From NCBI GenBank assembly GCA_001423545.1, contig LMOK01000003.1, positions 124,001 through 188,000 of the forward strand: a stretch of DNA of 64,000 bases, in the 5' to 3' direction. Position numbers and translations under genes: made by a program. Origin of the DNA: Orlajensenia sp001423545 (GTDB lineage Bacteria > Actinomycetota > Actinomycetes > Actinomycetales > Microbacteriaceae). The notes beneath the pieces were generated by a model that was not told the DNA's origin, did not search any database, and saw only the letters and a program-made list of their open reading frames with translations. Shown here in pieces: positions 17,296-25,614 of this stretch. Positions within the stretch are counted from its first letter, which is position 1, and each line of letters begins with the position of its first letter.

Positions 17296-17451
17296 AGTGA
17301 GCACCCCCTCGAGGTTCATTCCAGCGCATGAGCAGCGGTCGTACCCCGCATTCTCTGGAAATGTACCCCGCTCTGGGACGGTGCGCGAGCATTCGGGGGA
17401 CAGATTCAGGTGTCGAATGGTGCTCGAGACGCTCGTGGCCCCGTTTCTCTC

Positions 17452-17464
17452 GGGCTCGGAGCCC
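17452..17464 (-). terminator. Small hairpin abutting the radical SAM stop codon
   Basis: GGGCT-CGG-AGCCC lies directly after the stop codon at 17465. The stem is five base pairs with a three-base loop and there is no T-run, so it is only a weak terminator candidate. The remainder of the 156-base gap to the histidine kinase start holds nothing else I can identify. Confidence 0.3.
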
Positions 17465-18964
17465 TCAGAACAGAGTCGGCTCCGGGTCGGATCGCGAGAG
17501 CACTCCCCCGGTGTTCGGCGACAGTCTGGTGCGATTCAGTCCATGCTTGCGCACCAGCGGCGCCACCCTCTCGGCGAGCCAAGCGCGGTACTCCTTCGGG
17601 GCGTATGTTCCCCGGTACATCGCCCGATATCTGGGCAGGAGCGCCGGATACTCCCGCCCGAGCCACAGGAAGTACCACTCCTTCACGCCGGGCTTGAGGT
17701 GCAGCGCCGAGTGCACGACCCCCGTGGCCCCGGCCTCCTTCGCCTGCCGCATCGCCTCGTCGAGGTGGGCGACGGTGTCGGTGAGGAACGGGAGGATCGG
17801 CATCATGAAGACACCGCAGTCGAGCCCGGCCTCGCGCACGGCGGTGACCGTGGCCAACCGCGCCTTGGTGGTCGGTGTCCCCGGTTCGACGGACTGCTGC
17901 AACTCGTCGTCGTAGACCGCGATGGACATGGCGATGTCGACGGGCACGCGGCGGGCGGCATCCGCCAGCAGGGGAAGATCGCGGCGCAGCAGGGTTCCCT
18001 TGGTCAGGATGCTGAACGGGGTTCCGGTGTCGGCGAGCGCCCCGATGATGCCCGGCATGAGGGCATAGCGCCCCTCGGCGCGCTGGTACGGGTCGGTGTT
18101 CGTGCCGAGGGCGACGGCGTCGCGCTTCCAGCTCGGGCGGCTGAGCTCCTTGCGCAGCACCTCGGCCACGTTCACCTTCACGATGATCTGCCGGTCGAAG
18201 TCGTCGCCGCCGTCGAGGTCGAGGTAGGTGTGCGTGGGGCGGGCGAAGCAGTTGTGGCTGATCACGCCATTCGCGACGAAGTCGCCGGTGCCCGTGGTGA
18301 TGTCCAGCATGTCGATGGTCTCACCGAGGGGCTCGATCGACACCACCTCGAGCTTCGCGCCGGACTTCACGGCCGCACCGATGAGTGCCACGACGATGTC
18401 GGTTGTCTCGGAGGCGGCACCCCTACCGAATCCCATGAGCTTGTTGTTCGGCGTCAGATAGGGCCGCTGCCCGGGGCCGGCCATCGACCCAGTCACATGC
18501 TTCCACCCGCGCTCGGTGAGGAAGCGGTGATCACCGCTGGCGATGATCTCAGTGCCGTCTGCGAGAACCACGCGGAATGCCGGCTTCCGCGTTGCCCACT
18601 TCGCAGCGACGCGCGTCTCCACGTAGCGTCGGTATCGTCCTCGGGCCTCGGTGCCGACGATGGCATCGCCGACCTCGATGTCTCGAAGCGCACGCTGACG
18701 GCCGTCGGCCATGAGCACGAGCGTGTCCGGATGGAGGCAGTAGGCGCAGGCATGGCTGCAGCCCCTGTACGGGTTGATCGTCCACTCCATCGGAACCTGG
18801 CTCTGCACGGGGAGCTTGTTCAGAGCCGACTTCGCCAGCACCTCGTGGAAGGTCATCCCCGCGAACTCCGGGGTCTTCACCGAGCGCACGAGGTTGTTGA
18901 GCTTGGCCAGTCCCGGCAGGGCGTCGGCGTTCTCGACACCCAACTCCTGATTACTCCACCGCAT
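17465..18964 (-). CDS. Rv2578c-family radical SAM protein, intein-containing precursor
   Basis: 499-aa precursor, about 336 aa after splicing. The host protein begins MRWSNQELGVENADALPGLA and contains TINPYRGCSHACAY at residues 63-75. That is the CX3CX2C iron-sulfur motif with the third cysteine displaced to residue 239 by a 163-residue insertion; after it comes FARPTHTYLDLDGG. Downstream blocks include LGTNTDPYQRAEGRY and GVFMMPILPFLTD. The family (SPL/Rv2578c-like) is of unclear reaction. A LexA-type box lies ten bases before the ATG, consistent with the DNA-damage induction reported for the mycobacterial homologue. Splicing must precede cluster binding. Confidence 0.93.
   Translation of the reverse strand: MRWSNQELGVENADALPGLAKLNNLVRSVKTPEFAGMTFHEVLAKSALNKLPVQSQVPMEWTINPYRGCSHACAYCLHPDTLVLMADGRQRALRDIEVGDAIVGTEARGRYRRYVETRVAAKWATRKPAFRVVLADGTEIIASGDHRFLTERGWKHVTGSMAGPGQRPYLTPNNKLMGFGRGAASETTDIVVALIGAAVKSGAKLEVVSIEPLGETIDMLDITTGTGDFVANGVISHNCFARPTHTYLDLDGGDDFDRQIIVKVNVAEVLRKELSRPSWKRDAVALGTNTDPYQRAEGRYALMPGIIGALADTGTPFSILTKGTLLRRDLPLLADAARRVPVDIAMSIAVYDDELQQSVEPGTPTTKARLATVTAVREAGLDCGVFMMPILPFLTDTVAHLDEAMRQAKEAGATGVVHSALHLKPGVKEWYFLWLGREYPALLPRYRAMYRGTYAPKEYRAWLAERVAPLVRKHGLNRTRLSPNTGGVLSRSDPEPTLF
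18251..18739 (-). mobile_element. Mini-intein inside the radical SAM cluster motif
   Basis: Residues 76-238 of the precursor. It starts with block A CLHPDTLVLMADG, has block B IIASGDHRFLT (G-D-H), block F EVVSIEPLGETIDMLDI and block G FVANGVISHN, ends in His-Asn and is followed by the +1 nucleophile Cys239. The +1 cysteine is itself the third ligand of the radical SAM iron-sulfur cluster. At 163 residues there is no room for a LAGLIDADG endonuclease and none is seen, so it is a mini-intein that cannot home on its own. Reading frame and all splice residues are intact. Confidence 0.93.
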
Positions 18965-18972
18965 GCATTCAT

Positions 18973-18988
18973 TCGAACACGTCTTCGA
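18973..18988. promoter_or_regulatory. SOS box (LexA operator) of the radical SAM gene
   Basis: TCGAACACGTCTTCGA matches the actinobacterial LexA consensus TCGAAC-N4-GTTCGA with a single mismatch and sits inside an 8-bp inverted repeat CATTCGAA/TTCGAATG (18970-18991). It is centred about 16 bases upstream of the start codon, where LexA would block transcription. The adjoining gap to the ABC-F stop (18989-19063) shows nothing further. Confidence 0.75.
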
Positions 18989-19063
18989 ATGATTGGCAAG
19001 GCGAGACGTCGGAATGTCGGATGCCGGGAGTCGGCGCAGGGGTTGGGGAGGAGCGCCGATCTC

Positions 19064-20755
19064 TCAGCCGGCGACCGGAGCCAGGGCGGCATCCGACACC
19101 GGACGCAGGTGCAGTTCGGCGGCAGTCCAGCGCCGACGCAGCCAGCGATCGTGGCTCGCGATCACGACGGCACCGGGGTAGGTGCCCAGGGCCTCTTCCA
19201 GGTCGGTCGCAAGGCCCAACGACAGGTGATTGGTCGGCTCGTCGAGCAGGAACAGGTGCGGCGGCTTCGCGATCACCAGCGCCAGCGCGAGCCGACGCTG
19301 TTGCCCGACCGAGAGGGCGCCGACGGGTCGGTTCTCGTCGCGCGGTGCGATGAGGCCGAGGCCCGAGAGCGGCACCTGCTCCGCGCGCCGCTCCCCCAGC
19401 ACCGACTCGTAGAGGGCGCGCGCGGGAAGGGCGGCATCCGGGAACCTGACGTCCTGCTCGAGCAGGCCGACGCGCAGGCCGCGGCGGCGCTGGAGCACAC
19501 CATCGCCCGACCCGATGCGGCCGGCGAGCAGCCCCAGGAGCGTCGACTTTCCGGCTCCGTTCGCGCCGGTCACCAGCAGTCGCGTCTGCGGCTCGACCCT
19601 CAGGTCGAGCGGGGCGAGGCGGCCCGGAACCGCGAGACCGGCTGCCTGCACGAGCAAACCGGACTCGTCGCCGAGCGCCTGCGATCCGCGCGGGATGCCG
19701 GCGAAGGCGAGCGGCGCCGGGGGCTTGCGCACCTGCTCGCGCTCGAGAACGCTCAGACGCCCCTCGGCGTTGTGCACGCGCCGCGCGATGGCCTGGTCGT
19801 TGCGAGCGCCCTTGAAGCCGTGGATGAACTTGTCGTTGTCGCGCGGCCCACGACCATGAGCGACGGAGCGCGTCGTGACCGCCACGGCATGCCGCAGGCG
19901 GCCGAGCTCCTCCTGTTCGTCGGCGTACTGGCGCTCCCAGCGGTCGCGTTCCGACGCCTTGTGCTCGAGGTACTCGCTGAAGCGGCCTCCGAACACGGTG
20001 ACGGATGCCGCTGACGCGTGCGAGTCGGCGTGGGGTGCGCGCGCGGCGTCGAGATCGACCAGTCCGGTGGCGACGGCGTCGAGGAAGGCGCGGTCGTGGC
20101 TGGCGAAGAGCACGGGTCCGGCCCAGTCGCGCAGTTGTCGCTCGAGGAACTCGGCGGCGGAGTCGTCGAGGTGGTTGGTCGGCTCGTCGAGGAGCAGGGC
20201 GTCGGGCCGTCTCAGCAGGAGGGCGGCCAGGGCGACGCGACTGCGCTGGCCTCCGGAAACCTCGTCGAGGCGGCGGTCGAGCTGAAGACCGGAGACGCCG
20301 AGCCCGTCGCGCAGCACGTCGCGGCGGGCATCCGCTCCCCAGATGTCGGCCCGCTCGGCTGCGGCGAGGGCGAGGCCGTACCGCTCGGGTGCGGCCGGCG
20401 ACGCCGGGTCGTGGGCGAGGGCGGATGCCGCATCGTCGAGTTCGCGCTCGATCGCGCGCACCTCGGCGAGGGCGTCCTCGAACACGTCCCCGACGGTATC
20501 GCTCGGGCGGAACGGAACCTCCTGCCACAGGATGCCCGTGTGCAGGGGCCTCGTGATGACGCCGTGGTCGGGGCCCTCGACTCCGGCGATGATGCGCAGC
20601 AGCGTCGACTTGCCAGCGCCGTTCTCGCCGATGAGGCCGACGCGCTGTCCGCGGCCGACGCTGAAGCCGACGTCGCTGAGCACGCGACGGTCGCCGTAGC
20701 TGTGGGAGACCCCGTCGAGACGGAGGTGATCGGAGTGGATGAGGGGAGATCGCAA
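19064..20755 (-). CDS. ABC-F family ATPase (ribosome-associated, possible antibiotic resistance)
   Basis: About 563 aa; soluble, no membrane segments. Two ABC domains: Walker A GLIGENGAGKSTLLRI with signature VSGGQRSRVALA and Walker B ALLLDEPTNHLDD, then Walker A LVTGANGAGKSTLLGL, a looser signature ALSVGQQRRLALAL, and LFLLDEPTNHLSL. The inter-domain linker (about residues 240-320) is charged and helical, as needed to reach the ribosomal P-site region. The start is uncertain: TTG 20755 has AGGTGG upstream, GTG 20767 and GTG 20830 are alternatives. The length and long untranslated leader resemble resistance-type ABC-F genes of actinobacteria, but the drug class cannot be read. Confidence 0.85.
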   Translation of the reverse strand: MRSPLIHSDHLRLDGVSHSYGDRRVLSDVGFSVGRGQRVGLIGENGAGKSTLLRIIAGVEGPDHGVITRPLHTGILWQEVPFRPSDTVGDVFEDALAEVRAIERELDDAASALAHDPASPAAPERYGLALAAAERADIWGADARRDVLRDGLGVSGLQLDRRLDEVSGGQRSRVALAALLLRRPDALLLDEPTNHLDDSAAEFLERQLRDWAGPVLFASHDRAFLDAVATGLVDLDAARAPHADSHASAASVTVFGGRFSEYLEHKASERDRWERQYADEQEELGRLRHAVAVTTRSVAHGRGPRDNDKFIHGFKGARNDQAIARRVHNAEGRLSVLEREQVRKPPAPLAFAGIPRGSQALGDESGLLVQAAGLAVPGRLAPLDLRVEPQTRLLVTGANGAGKSTLLGLLAGRIGSGDGVLQRRRGLRVGLLEQDVRFPDAALPARALYESVLGERRAEQVPLSGLGLIAPRDENRPVGALSVGQQRRLALALVIAKPPHLFLLDEPTNHLSLGLATDLEEALGTYPGAVVIASHDRWLRRRWTAAELHLRPVSDAALAPVAG

Positions 20756-21076
20756 GAGGGGAACCACCTGTCGGGGTGGCCCGCCGCGTGCCGTTCGATC
20801 GGGGCACGGATGCGCTTCGCTGAGCGGCACGCGGCGGGCGAGGGGATCCCGCCGGGCATCTGCCGCCGACCGCTGGAAGCCCTCCCTGACGGTTCATCGC
20901 GGTGCGCCGGAACCGTGCTGCGGATGTCGATGCCCGGGTTCGACGAATCGAGGACCGGACCGGCTGCATCCGCCGGGAAGGATGCCGAACGTCAACGGCG
21001 CCTCAGGCGCGGGACGGATCGGCAGTTCTACTTCATAGCGGGGTCGACGATAGCAGGGGCCGCCGGGAGATGTCCA
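20756..21076 (-). promoter_or_regulatory. Long leader of the ABC-F gene with promoter, two-codon upstream ORF and hairpins
   Basis: On the minus strand TGGACA (21076-21071), an 18-base spacer and TATCGT (21052-21047) form a good sigma-70 type promoter. Transcription would begin near 21040. ATG-AAG-TAG follows at 21036-21028, a two-codon ORF at the very 5' end of the message. Downstream are GCGCC-TGA-GGCGC (near 21000), GCATCC/GGATGC (20985-20966) and ACGGTTC/GAACCGT (20916-20889). No T-run was found. The arrangement fits ribosome-dependent attenuation but that is inference. Confidence 0.5.
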
Positions 21077-21149
21077 GACCCGATGGCTCCGAATGCGCGT
21101 CGACCGCGGACTCCGTCCGGGCCTCAGCGAACGGTCATTGGAGCGCCCG

Positions 21150-22646
21150 CTAGACGAGCGCCTTCTGCGGCGTCGGCAGTCCCAGCGTGGCGGCCGTCGA
21201 CGCCAGCGAGGCCGCTGCGACCTCGGGCTTGTCGTTGAGCGTGGTGCCGAAGCTCGGGATCATCTCGCGCAGCTTGGGCTCCCACGACGGGAACTCCGTC
21301 GGGAAGCAGCGCTTCAGCACGTCGAGCATGATGGGCGCCGCGGTCGAGGCTCCGGGCGACGCGCCGAGCAGCCCGGCGATGGTTCCGTCGGCCCCGGTGA
21401 TGACCTCGGTGCCGAACTGCAGAACCCCGCCGGCCTTCTCGTCCTTCTTCATGACCTGCACGCGCTGGCCGGCCGTGATGAGCTCCCAGTCCTCGTCCTT
21501 CGCCGTGGGCATGAACTCGCGCAGCGCATTCATCTTCTTGCGGCGGTCGGCCGCGAGCTCGCCGATCAGGTACTTCATGAGGTCGAAGTTGTGGACGGCG
21601 ACGGCGAGCATCGGCCCGATGTTGTGCCAGCGGATGCTGAACGGCAGGTCGAACCACGTCGAGGTCTTCAGGAACTTGGGCGTGAAGCCCGCGTACGGCC
21701 CGAACAGCAGCGAGGTCTCACCGTCGACCACGCGGGTGTCGAGGTGCGGCACCGACATGGGCGGAGCGCCGACGCCGGCCTTGCCGTAGACCTTGGCCTT
21801 GTGCTGGGCGACGACGGCCGGGTTCGACGTCTTGAGGAACTGCCCGCTGATCGGGAAGCCGCCGAAGCCCTGCACCTCGGGGATGCCGGAGTGCTGCAGC
21901 AGCGCGAGGGCGCCGCCGCCGGCGCCGACGAACACGAATCTCGCGTGCACCTCGCTGCGGGTGCGTCCGACGCCGTTCAGCACCTTGACCCGCCAGGTGC
22001 CGTCTTTCGTGCGCTTCAGCCCCGTGACCTGGTGGTTGAGGTAGAGCTCGCCGCCGTTCTTGGTGAGGTCGGCGAACATCGAGTGCGTGAGCGAGCCGAA
22101 GTCGACATCCGTTCCCGACTCGATGCGGGTGGCGGCGATGCGCTGGCGCTTGTTGCGCCTGCGGGTGATGAGGGGCGTCCACTCCGCGATCTTCGCGGGG
22201 TCGTCGCTGAACTCCATGCCCTCGAACAGCGGCTGGTCCTTGAGCGCGTCGTGGCGACGGCGCAGGTACTCGATGTTCTTCTTGCCGTGCACGAAGGTCA
22301 TGTGCGGGGTCGTGTTGATGAACGACGACGGCTCGGGCAGCGCGCCGGTCGACACGAGGTGCGACCAGAGCTGGCGGCTCACCTGGAACTGCTCGTTGAT
22401 GCTGATGGCCTTCGCGGGGTCGACGGCGCCGTCCTTCCCCTCGGGCATGTAGTTCAGCTCGCAGAGGGCGGCATGGCCCGTTCCCGCGTTGTTCCACGGG
22501 TTCGAGCTCTCCTGGGCGACGTCGCCGAGGCGCTCGTAGGCGCGGATCGTCCAGTCGGGCTGGAGCTGCTTGATGAGGGTGCCGAGCGTCGCGCTCATGA
22601 TGCCGCCGCCGATGAGGACGACGTCGATGGGGGCCGGAGAAGTCAC
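21150..22646 (-). CDS. mqo: Malate:quinone oxidoreductase
   Basis: 498 aa from GTG 22646. Membrane-associated FAD enzyme oxidising malate to oxaloacetate and passing electrons to menaquinone. FAD-binding IDVVLIGGGIMSATLGTLIK opens the protein; family blocks SSNPWNNAGTGHAALCELNY, FVFVGAGGGALALLQ and SGIPEVQGFGGFPISG follow, and the C-terminus has PGASTAAPIMLDVLKRCFP. Length is standard for Mqo. An open frame continues about 105 codons upstream but has no family sequence. The ABC-F gene follows downstream with its own promoter. Confidence 0.96.
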   Translation of the reverse strand: MTSPAPIDVVLIGGGIMSATLGTLIKQLQPDWTIRAYERLGDVAQESSNPWNNAGTGHAALCELNYMPEGKDGAVDPAKAISINEQFQVSRQLWSHLVSTGALPEPSSFINTTPHMTFVHGKKNIEYLRRRHDALKDQPLFEGMEFSDDPAKIAEWTPLITRRRNKRQRIAATRIESGTDVDFGSLTHSMFADLTKNGGELYLNHQVTGLKRTKDGTWRVKVLNGVGRTRSEVHARFVFVGAGGGALALLQHSGIPEVQGFGGFPISGQFLKTSNPAVVAQHKAKVYGKAGVGAPPMSVPHLDTRVVDGETSLLFGPYAGFTPKFLKTSTWFDLPFSIRWHNIGPMLAVAVHNFDLMKYLIGELAADRRKKMNALREFMPTAKDEDWELITAGQRVQVMKKDEKAGGVLQFGTEVITGADGTIAGLLGASPGASTAAPIMLDVLKRCFPTEFPSWEPKLREMIPSFGTTLNDKPEVAAASLASTAATLGLPTPQKALV

Positions 22647-22695
22647 GGATACCAGTCTATCCGCGCGCGAGGCGGCACTCTCCCGCCGCGGAAAG

Positions 22696-23142
22696 CTACT
22701 CGCCACCGAGGACGGGCAGGCCGCGCTCGTCGAGCGGCCAGAACGGGTTGTGCGCGATCTCCCAGAGGTTGCCGTCGGGATCGGCGACGTAGCCGCTGTA
22801 GCCGCCCCACTCGGTCTCGGTGGGAACCTTCGACACCGAGCCGCCGAGCGCCATCCACTCGCCGATGGCGTCGTCGACCTCGTCTCGGGTGGCCACGTTG
22901 ATGGCGAGGGCGACGGCGCGGAACGCCGGGGCGTTGGCGTGCATCGTCGAGGTTCCGGCATCCTTCGCCAGCTCGGCGGTCGACCAGAGCGCGATCACTC
23001 CGCCGGGCGTCGCGAAGAAGGTGACCTCACCCTCGACGGAGGACGGCGCCGGCTCCCAGCCGAGCGAGCGGTAGAACGCCGTGGCGGCGATGACGTCGGC
23101 GACGCCGAGCGTGACGAGTGAGTAGCGCTGCGGAATGGCCAT
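22696..23142 (-). CDS. VOC (glyoxalase/bleomycin-resistance fold) protein
   Basis: 148 aa. Two beta-alpha-beta-beta-beta modules: YSLVTLGVADVIAATAFYRS and LGW at the start, FFATPGGVIALWS in the first module, and YVADPDGNLWEIAHNPFWP in the second, where Asp-Pro-Asp-Gly-Asn and the Glu form the usual metal/substrate edge. The fold is clear but the substrate is not. It is transcribed with nothing obvious; Mqo lies 49 bases downstream and the phosphatase is divergent. Confidence 0.85.
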   Translation of the reverse strand: MAIPQRYSLVTLGVADVIAATAFYRSLGWEPAPSSVEGEVTFFATPGGVIALWSTAELAKDAGTSTMHANAPAFRAVALAINVATRDEVDDAIGEWMALGGSVSKVPTETEWGGYSGYVADPDGNLWEIAHNPFWPLDERGLPVLGGE

Positions 23143-23243
23143 CCCTCGACGCTAGCGGGGCCGCATCCGTTCTGCCTACCCTTTGATGCCACTCGGGATG
23201 CACCGCCGGATGCCACCCGACGGCGTGTCCCCCATTCGAGGGT

Positions 23244-23276
23244 GTTCACCCGAATGGCCCGCTGCGTTCACGCGGA
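23244..23276 (+). promoter_or_regulatory. PHO box upstream of alkaline phosphatase
   Basis: Three adjacent 11-base units: GTTCACCCGAA, TGGCCCGCTGC and GTTCACGCGGA. The first and third match the actinobacterial PhoP direct-repeat consensus beginning GTTCACC/G, with the third unit exactly 22 bases after the first. The element ends about 110 bases before the alkaline phosphatase start. It predicts induction by PhoR-PhoP under phosphate limitation. Confidence 0.72.
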
Positions 23277-23384
23277 TGTCGGATGCGACTGCTGACCTGT
23301 GTATCGCCTGTGAAGCAGGCATCATGCCCGCCCCGGCGGACACCCCTCGCAGGCCAAACACGCAGACCATCCCCAGGAGACACC

Positions 23385-24908
23385 ATGCCCGTCCGTCCCA
23401 CCTCTCGAGCCATCGGCCGCGTCGGCGCCGCCGTCGGCGTCCTCGGACTCGCCACAGCCCTCGTCGTGGGCTCGAGCCTCGCCGCCACGGCGACCTCGCA
23501 GCCGACTCCCGACCAGACCGGCGGCGCCGCCCGCAACCACGGCCTGGACCAGACCCTCACCGTCGCCGGCGCCCTCGCCAGCGGCACCAAGGCGCGCAAC
23601 GTCATCCTGCTCATCGGGGACGGGATGGGCGACAGCGAGATCACGATCGCTCGCGACTACCTCTACGGTGCCGGCGGACGCCTGCCCGGCATCGATGCCC
23701 TGCCGCTCACCGGCCAGTACACGACGTACTCGCTCTACAAGGACGGAGACCCGTTGGCGGGCAGGCCGGACTACACGCCCGACTCGGCCGCGACGGGCAC
23801 GGCGTGGGCCACGGGCACCAAGACCTACGACAATGCCATCAGCGTCGACATCCACAACAAGGCCCAGAAGACCCTGCTCGAGCTCGCCAAGACGCAGGGC
23901 CTGCGCACGGGCAACGTCTCGACCGCCGAGATCCAGGATGCGACGCCGGCCGTGCAGGTCGCTCATGTTGCGGCCCGCAGCTGCTACGGACCCGACAGCC
24001 CCACCTGCGGCGCAGACGCACTGGTCGCCGGGGGCGCCGGCTCCATCTCGGAGCAGCTGCTCGACACCCGCCCCGACCTCACCCTCGGCGGTGGCGCGGC
24101 CACGTTCGCCCAGACCGCGAAGGCCGGCGAGTGGAACGGCCAGACGCTGCTCGCCCAGGCTGCAGACCGCGGCTACCAGGTCGTGAAAGATGCGGCATCG
24201 CTCGCGGCCGTGACGAAGGCCAGCCAGGAGTCGCCCGTGCTCGGCCTGTTCGCCGACGGCAACTTCCCGACCCGGTTCGCCCCGTCGACCGCGACCGTCG
24301 GCGGTTCGGGTGGCCCTGCCACGACCTGCACGCCGAACCCGGCGTACCTCGGGTCGGGACTCACGCTGAGCGACCTGACCAAGAAGTCGATCTCGCTGCT
24401 CAACGACAAGAAGGCGAAGAAGGGCTTCTTCCTGCAGGTCGAGGGAGCCTCGATCGACAAGCGCGACCACGCTGCAGACGCCTGCGGCCAGATCGGTGAG
24501 ACCCAGGACCTCGACGAGGCCGTGCAGGCCGCTCTGGCCTTCGCCAAGGCCGACCGCAACACGCTGGTGATCGTCACCGCCGACCACGCGCACTCCAGCC
24601 AGATCGTCGACGGCGCGACCCCCGGGCTCGGCTCCACACTCACCACCGTCGAGGGTTCGCCCCTGCGCATCTCCTACGGCACCGCGGCGGCCGGCGGCTC
24701 GCAGCAGCACACCGGATCGCAGCTGCGCATCGCCGCTTACGGTCCTGGTGCGGCCAACGTGGTGGGTCTGACCGACCAGACCGACACCTTCTTCACCATC
24801 TCGAACGCCCTGCGTCTCAACGGCTCGCTGGCCGTCGAGTGGCCCGTGAAGCACGGGCACGGCTCGAAGAACTGGTGGAACTCGAAGGGCGGCAAGGGCG
24901 GCCACTGA
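23385..24908 (+). CDS. Secreted alkaline phosphatase (PhoA family)
   Basis: 507 aa from ATG 23385, chosen for CCAGGAGA upstream and a signal peptide that starts there: basic MPVRPTSRAIGR, a hydrophobic stretch to about residue 32, and an ATATSQP cleavage region. Catalytic blocks follow: NVILLIGDGMGDSE (metal Asp), DYTPDSAATGTAWATGTKTY (nucleophile Ser in DSA), FFLQVEGASIDKRDHAAD, and LVIVTADHAHSSQI, ending with a histidine in QQHTGSQLRIAAYG. All are metal-ligand segments of PhoA-type enzymes. It releases phosphate from monoesters outside the cell. The C-terminus is Gly/Lys/His-rich. A PHO box and a strong terminator bracket it. Confidence 0.95.
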   Translation: MPVRPTSRAIGRVGAAVGVLGLATALVVGSSLAATATSQPTPDQTGGAARNHGLDQTLTVAGALASGTKARNVILLIGDGMGDSEITIARDYLYGAGGRLPGIDALPLTGQYTTYSLYKDGDPLAGRPDYTPDSAATGTAWATGTKTYDNAISVDIHNKAQKTLLELAKTQGLRTGNVSTAEIQDATPAVQVAHVAARSCYGPDSPTCGADALVAGGAGSISEQLLDTRPDLTLGGGAATFAQTAKAGEWNGQTLLAQAADRGYQVVKDAASLAAVTKASQESPVLGLFADGNFPTRFAPSTATVGGSGGPATTCTPNPAYLGSGLTLSDLTKKSISLLNDKKAKKGFFLQVEGASIDKRDHAADACGQIGETQDLDEAVQAALAFAKADRNTLVIVTADHAHSSQIVDGATPGLGSTLTTVEGSPLRISYGTAAAGGSQQHTGSQLRIAAYGPGAANVVGLTDQTDTFFTISNALRLNGSLAVEWPVKHGHGSKNWWNSKGGKGGH

Positions 24909-24927
24909 TCGCCTGAGTCACTCACGA

Positions 24928-24957
24928 GCGGGGCGGATGCTGCGGCATCCGTCCCGC
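24928..24957 (+). terminator. Strong hairpin after alkaline phosphatase built from an inverted CGGATGC pair
   Basis: Arms GCGGGGCGGATGC and GCATCCGTCCCGC form a 13-bp stem with one G-U pair and a TGCG loop, 20 bases after the stop codon, followed by TTCTCGTTCG. The inner part of both arms is the window-wide CGGATGC motif in inverted orientation. No long T-run, but stem strength and position support termination. Confidence 0.75.
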
Positions 24958-25098
24958 TTCTCGTTCGTCGAGTCGCCCGCATCTGTCGCATCCGCGAGCT
25001 GAGACGGATGCGATGGCGACGAATCCGGGCGACTCGGCGGGGCGTGCCCTCGGCGGGGCGGGCCGTCGGCGGGGCGGGCCGTCGGCGGGGCGGGGCTG

Positions 25099-25515
25099 TC
25101 AGCCGGCGAGTCCGGCGGCGAGCAGCCCGACCCCGGCCGTGATGAGTCCGGCCGTGAGCGAGAGCACGCCCAGCCAGAGCAACAAGATCAGGCGGCTGGG
25201 CTTCTCCGGGTCGCGACCGAGCACGGACAGGAAGAATCCGGCCGGCATGAGGATGGCCGCGATCGGCACGCCCGTGCTGGCGAGCCAGAACCAGAAGCCG
25301 GTCAACGAGGCCTGGTCGATGACCGCGAGGATCGCCAGGCTCAGCACCAGGAGGACTGCGGCGTGAGCGTGGCCCGCCCGGAAGAAACTGGTCTGCAGGG
25401 CGTTCGCGGGAGCGTGCCCGCGCACGACCTTCGTCAGGAAGTAGCCGCCGGACTCCACCGTCACGAGGGCGAGGAGCAGGATTCCGAAGACGGTGAGGCT
25501 GGATGGACTGAGCAT
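25099..25515 (-). CDS. Four-helix integral membrane protein of unknown function
   Basis: 138 aa. Four hydrophobic segments: SLTVFGILLLALVTVESGGY, AHAAVLLVLSLAILAVID, STGVPIAAILMPAGFFLSVL and LILLLWLGVLSLTAGLITAG. Charged or polar residues HAPANALQTSFFRAGHAHA lie between helices one and two, with two histidines near the membrane face. I know no named family for it. It is divergent from the MerR-type regulator with two palindromes between, so it is very likely the regulator's target. Small-molecule resistance or transport would fit, but this is inference. Confidence 0.75.
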   Translation of the reverse strand: MLSPSSLTVFGILLLALVTVESGGYFLTKVVRGHAPANALQTSFFRAGHAHAAVLLVLSLAILAVIDQASLTGFWFWLASTGVPIAAILMPAGFFLSVLGRDPEKPSRLILLLWLGVLSLTAGLITAGVGLLAAGLAG

Positions 25516-25557
25516 CGGGTTCCTCTCGGCACTGGCGGAGCGGCATCCGTCATGATT

Positions 25558-25598
25558 GGATAGTTGAACTATCCAAAGAATAGATAGTTCTACTATCT
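25558..25598. promoter_or_regulatory. Tandem 17-bp palindromic operators between membrane gene and MerR gene
   Basis: GGATAGTTGAACTATCC (25558-25574) is a perfect 8-1-8 inverted repeat, and AGATAGTTCTACTATCT (25582-25598) is a 7-3-7 inverted repeat with the same half-site ATAGT. Centres are 24 bases apart, and the stretch is strikingly AT-rich for this genome. They sit just before both divergent starts and are the probable binding sites of the adjacent MerR regulator. Confidence 0.8.
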
Positions 25599-25614
25599 GA
25601 TGTCAAGGAGTCGG

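Noticed and set aside
22647..22961. Extended N-terminus for malate:quinone oxidoreductase
   Set aside because: The upstream 105 codons run antisense-shifted across the VOC gene and precede the FAD motif that normally starts the protein.
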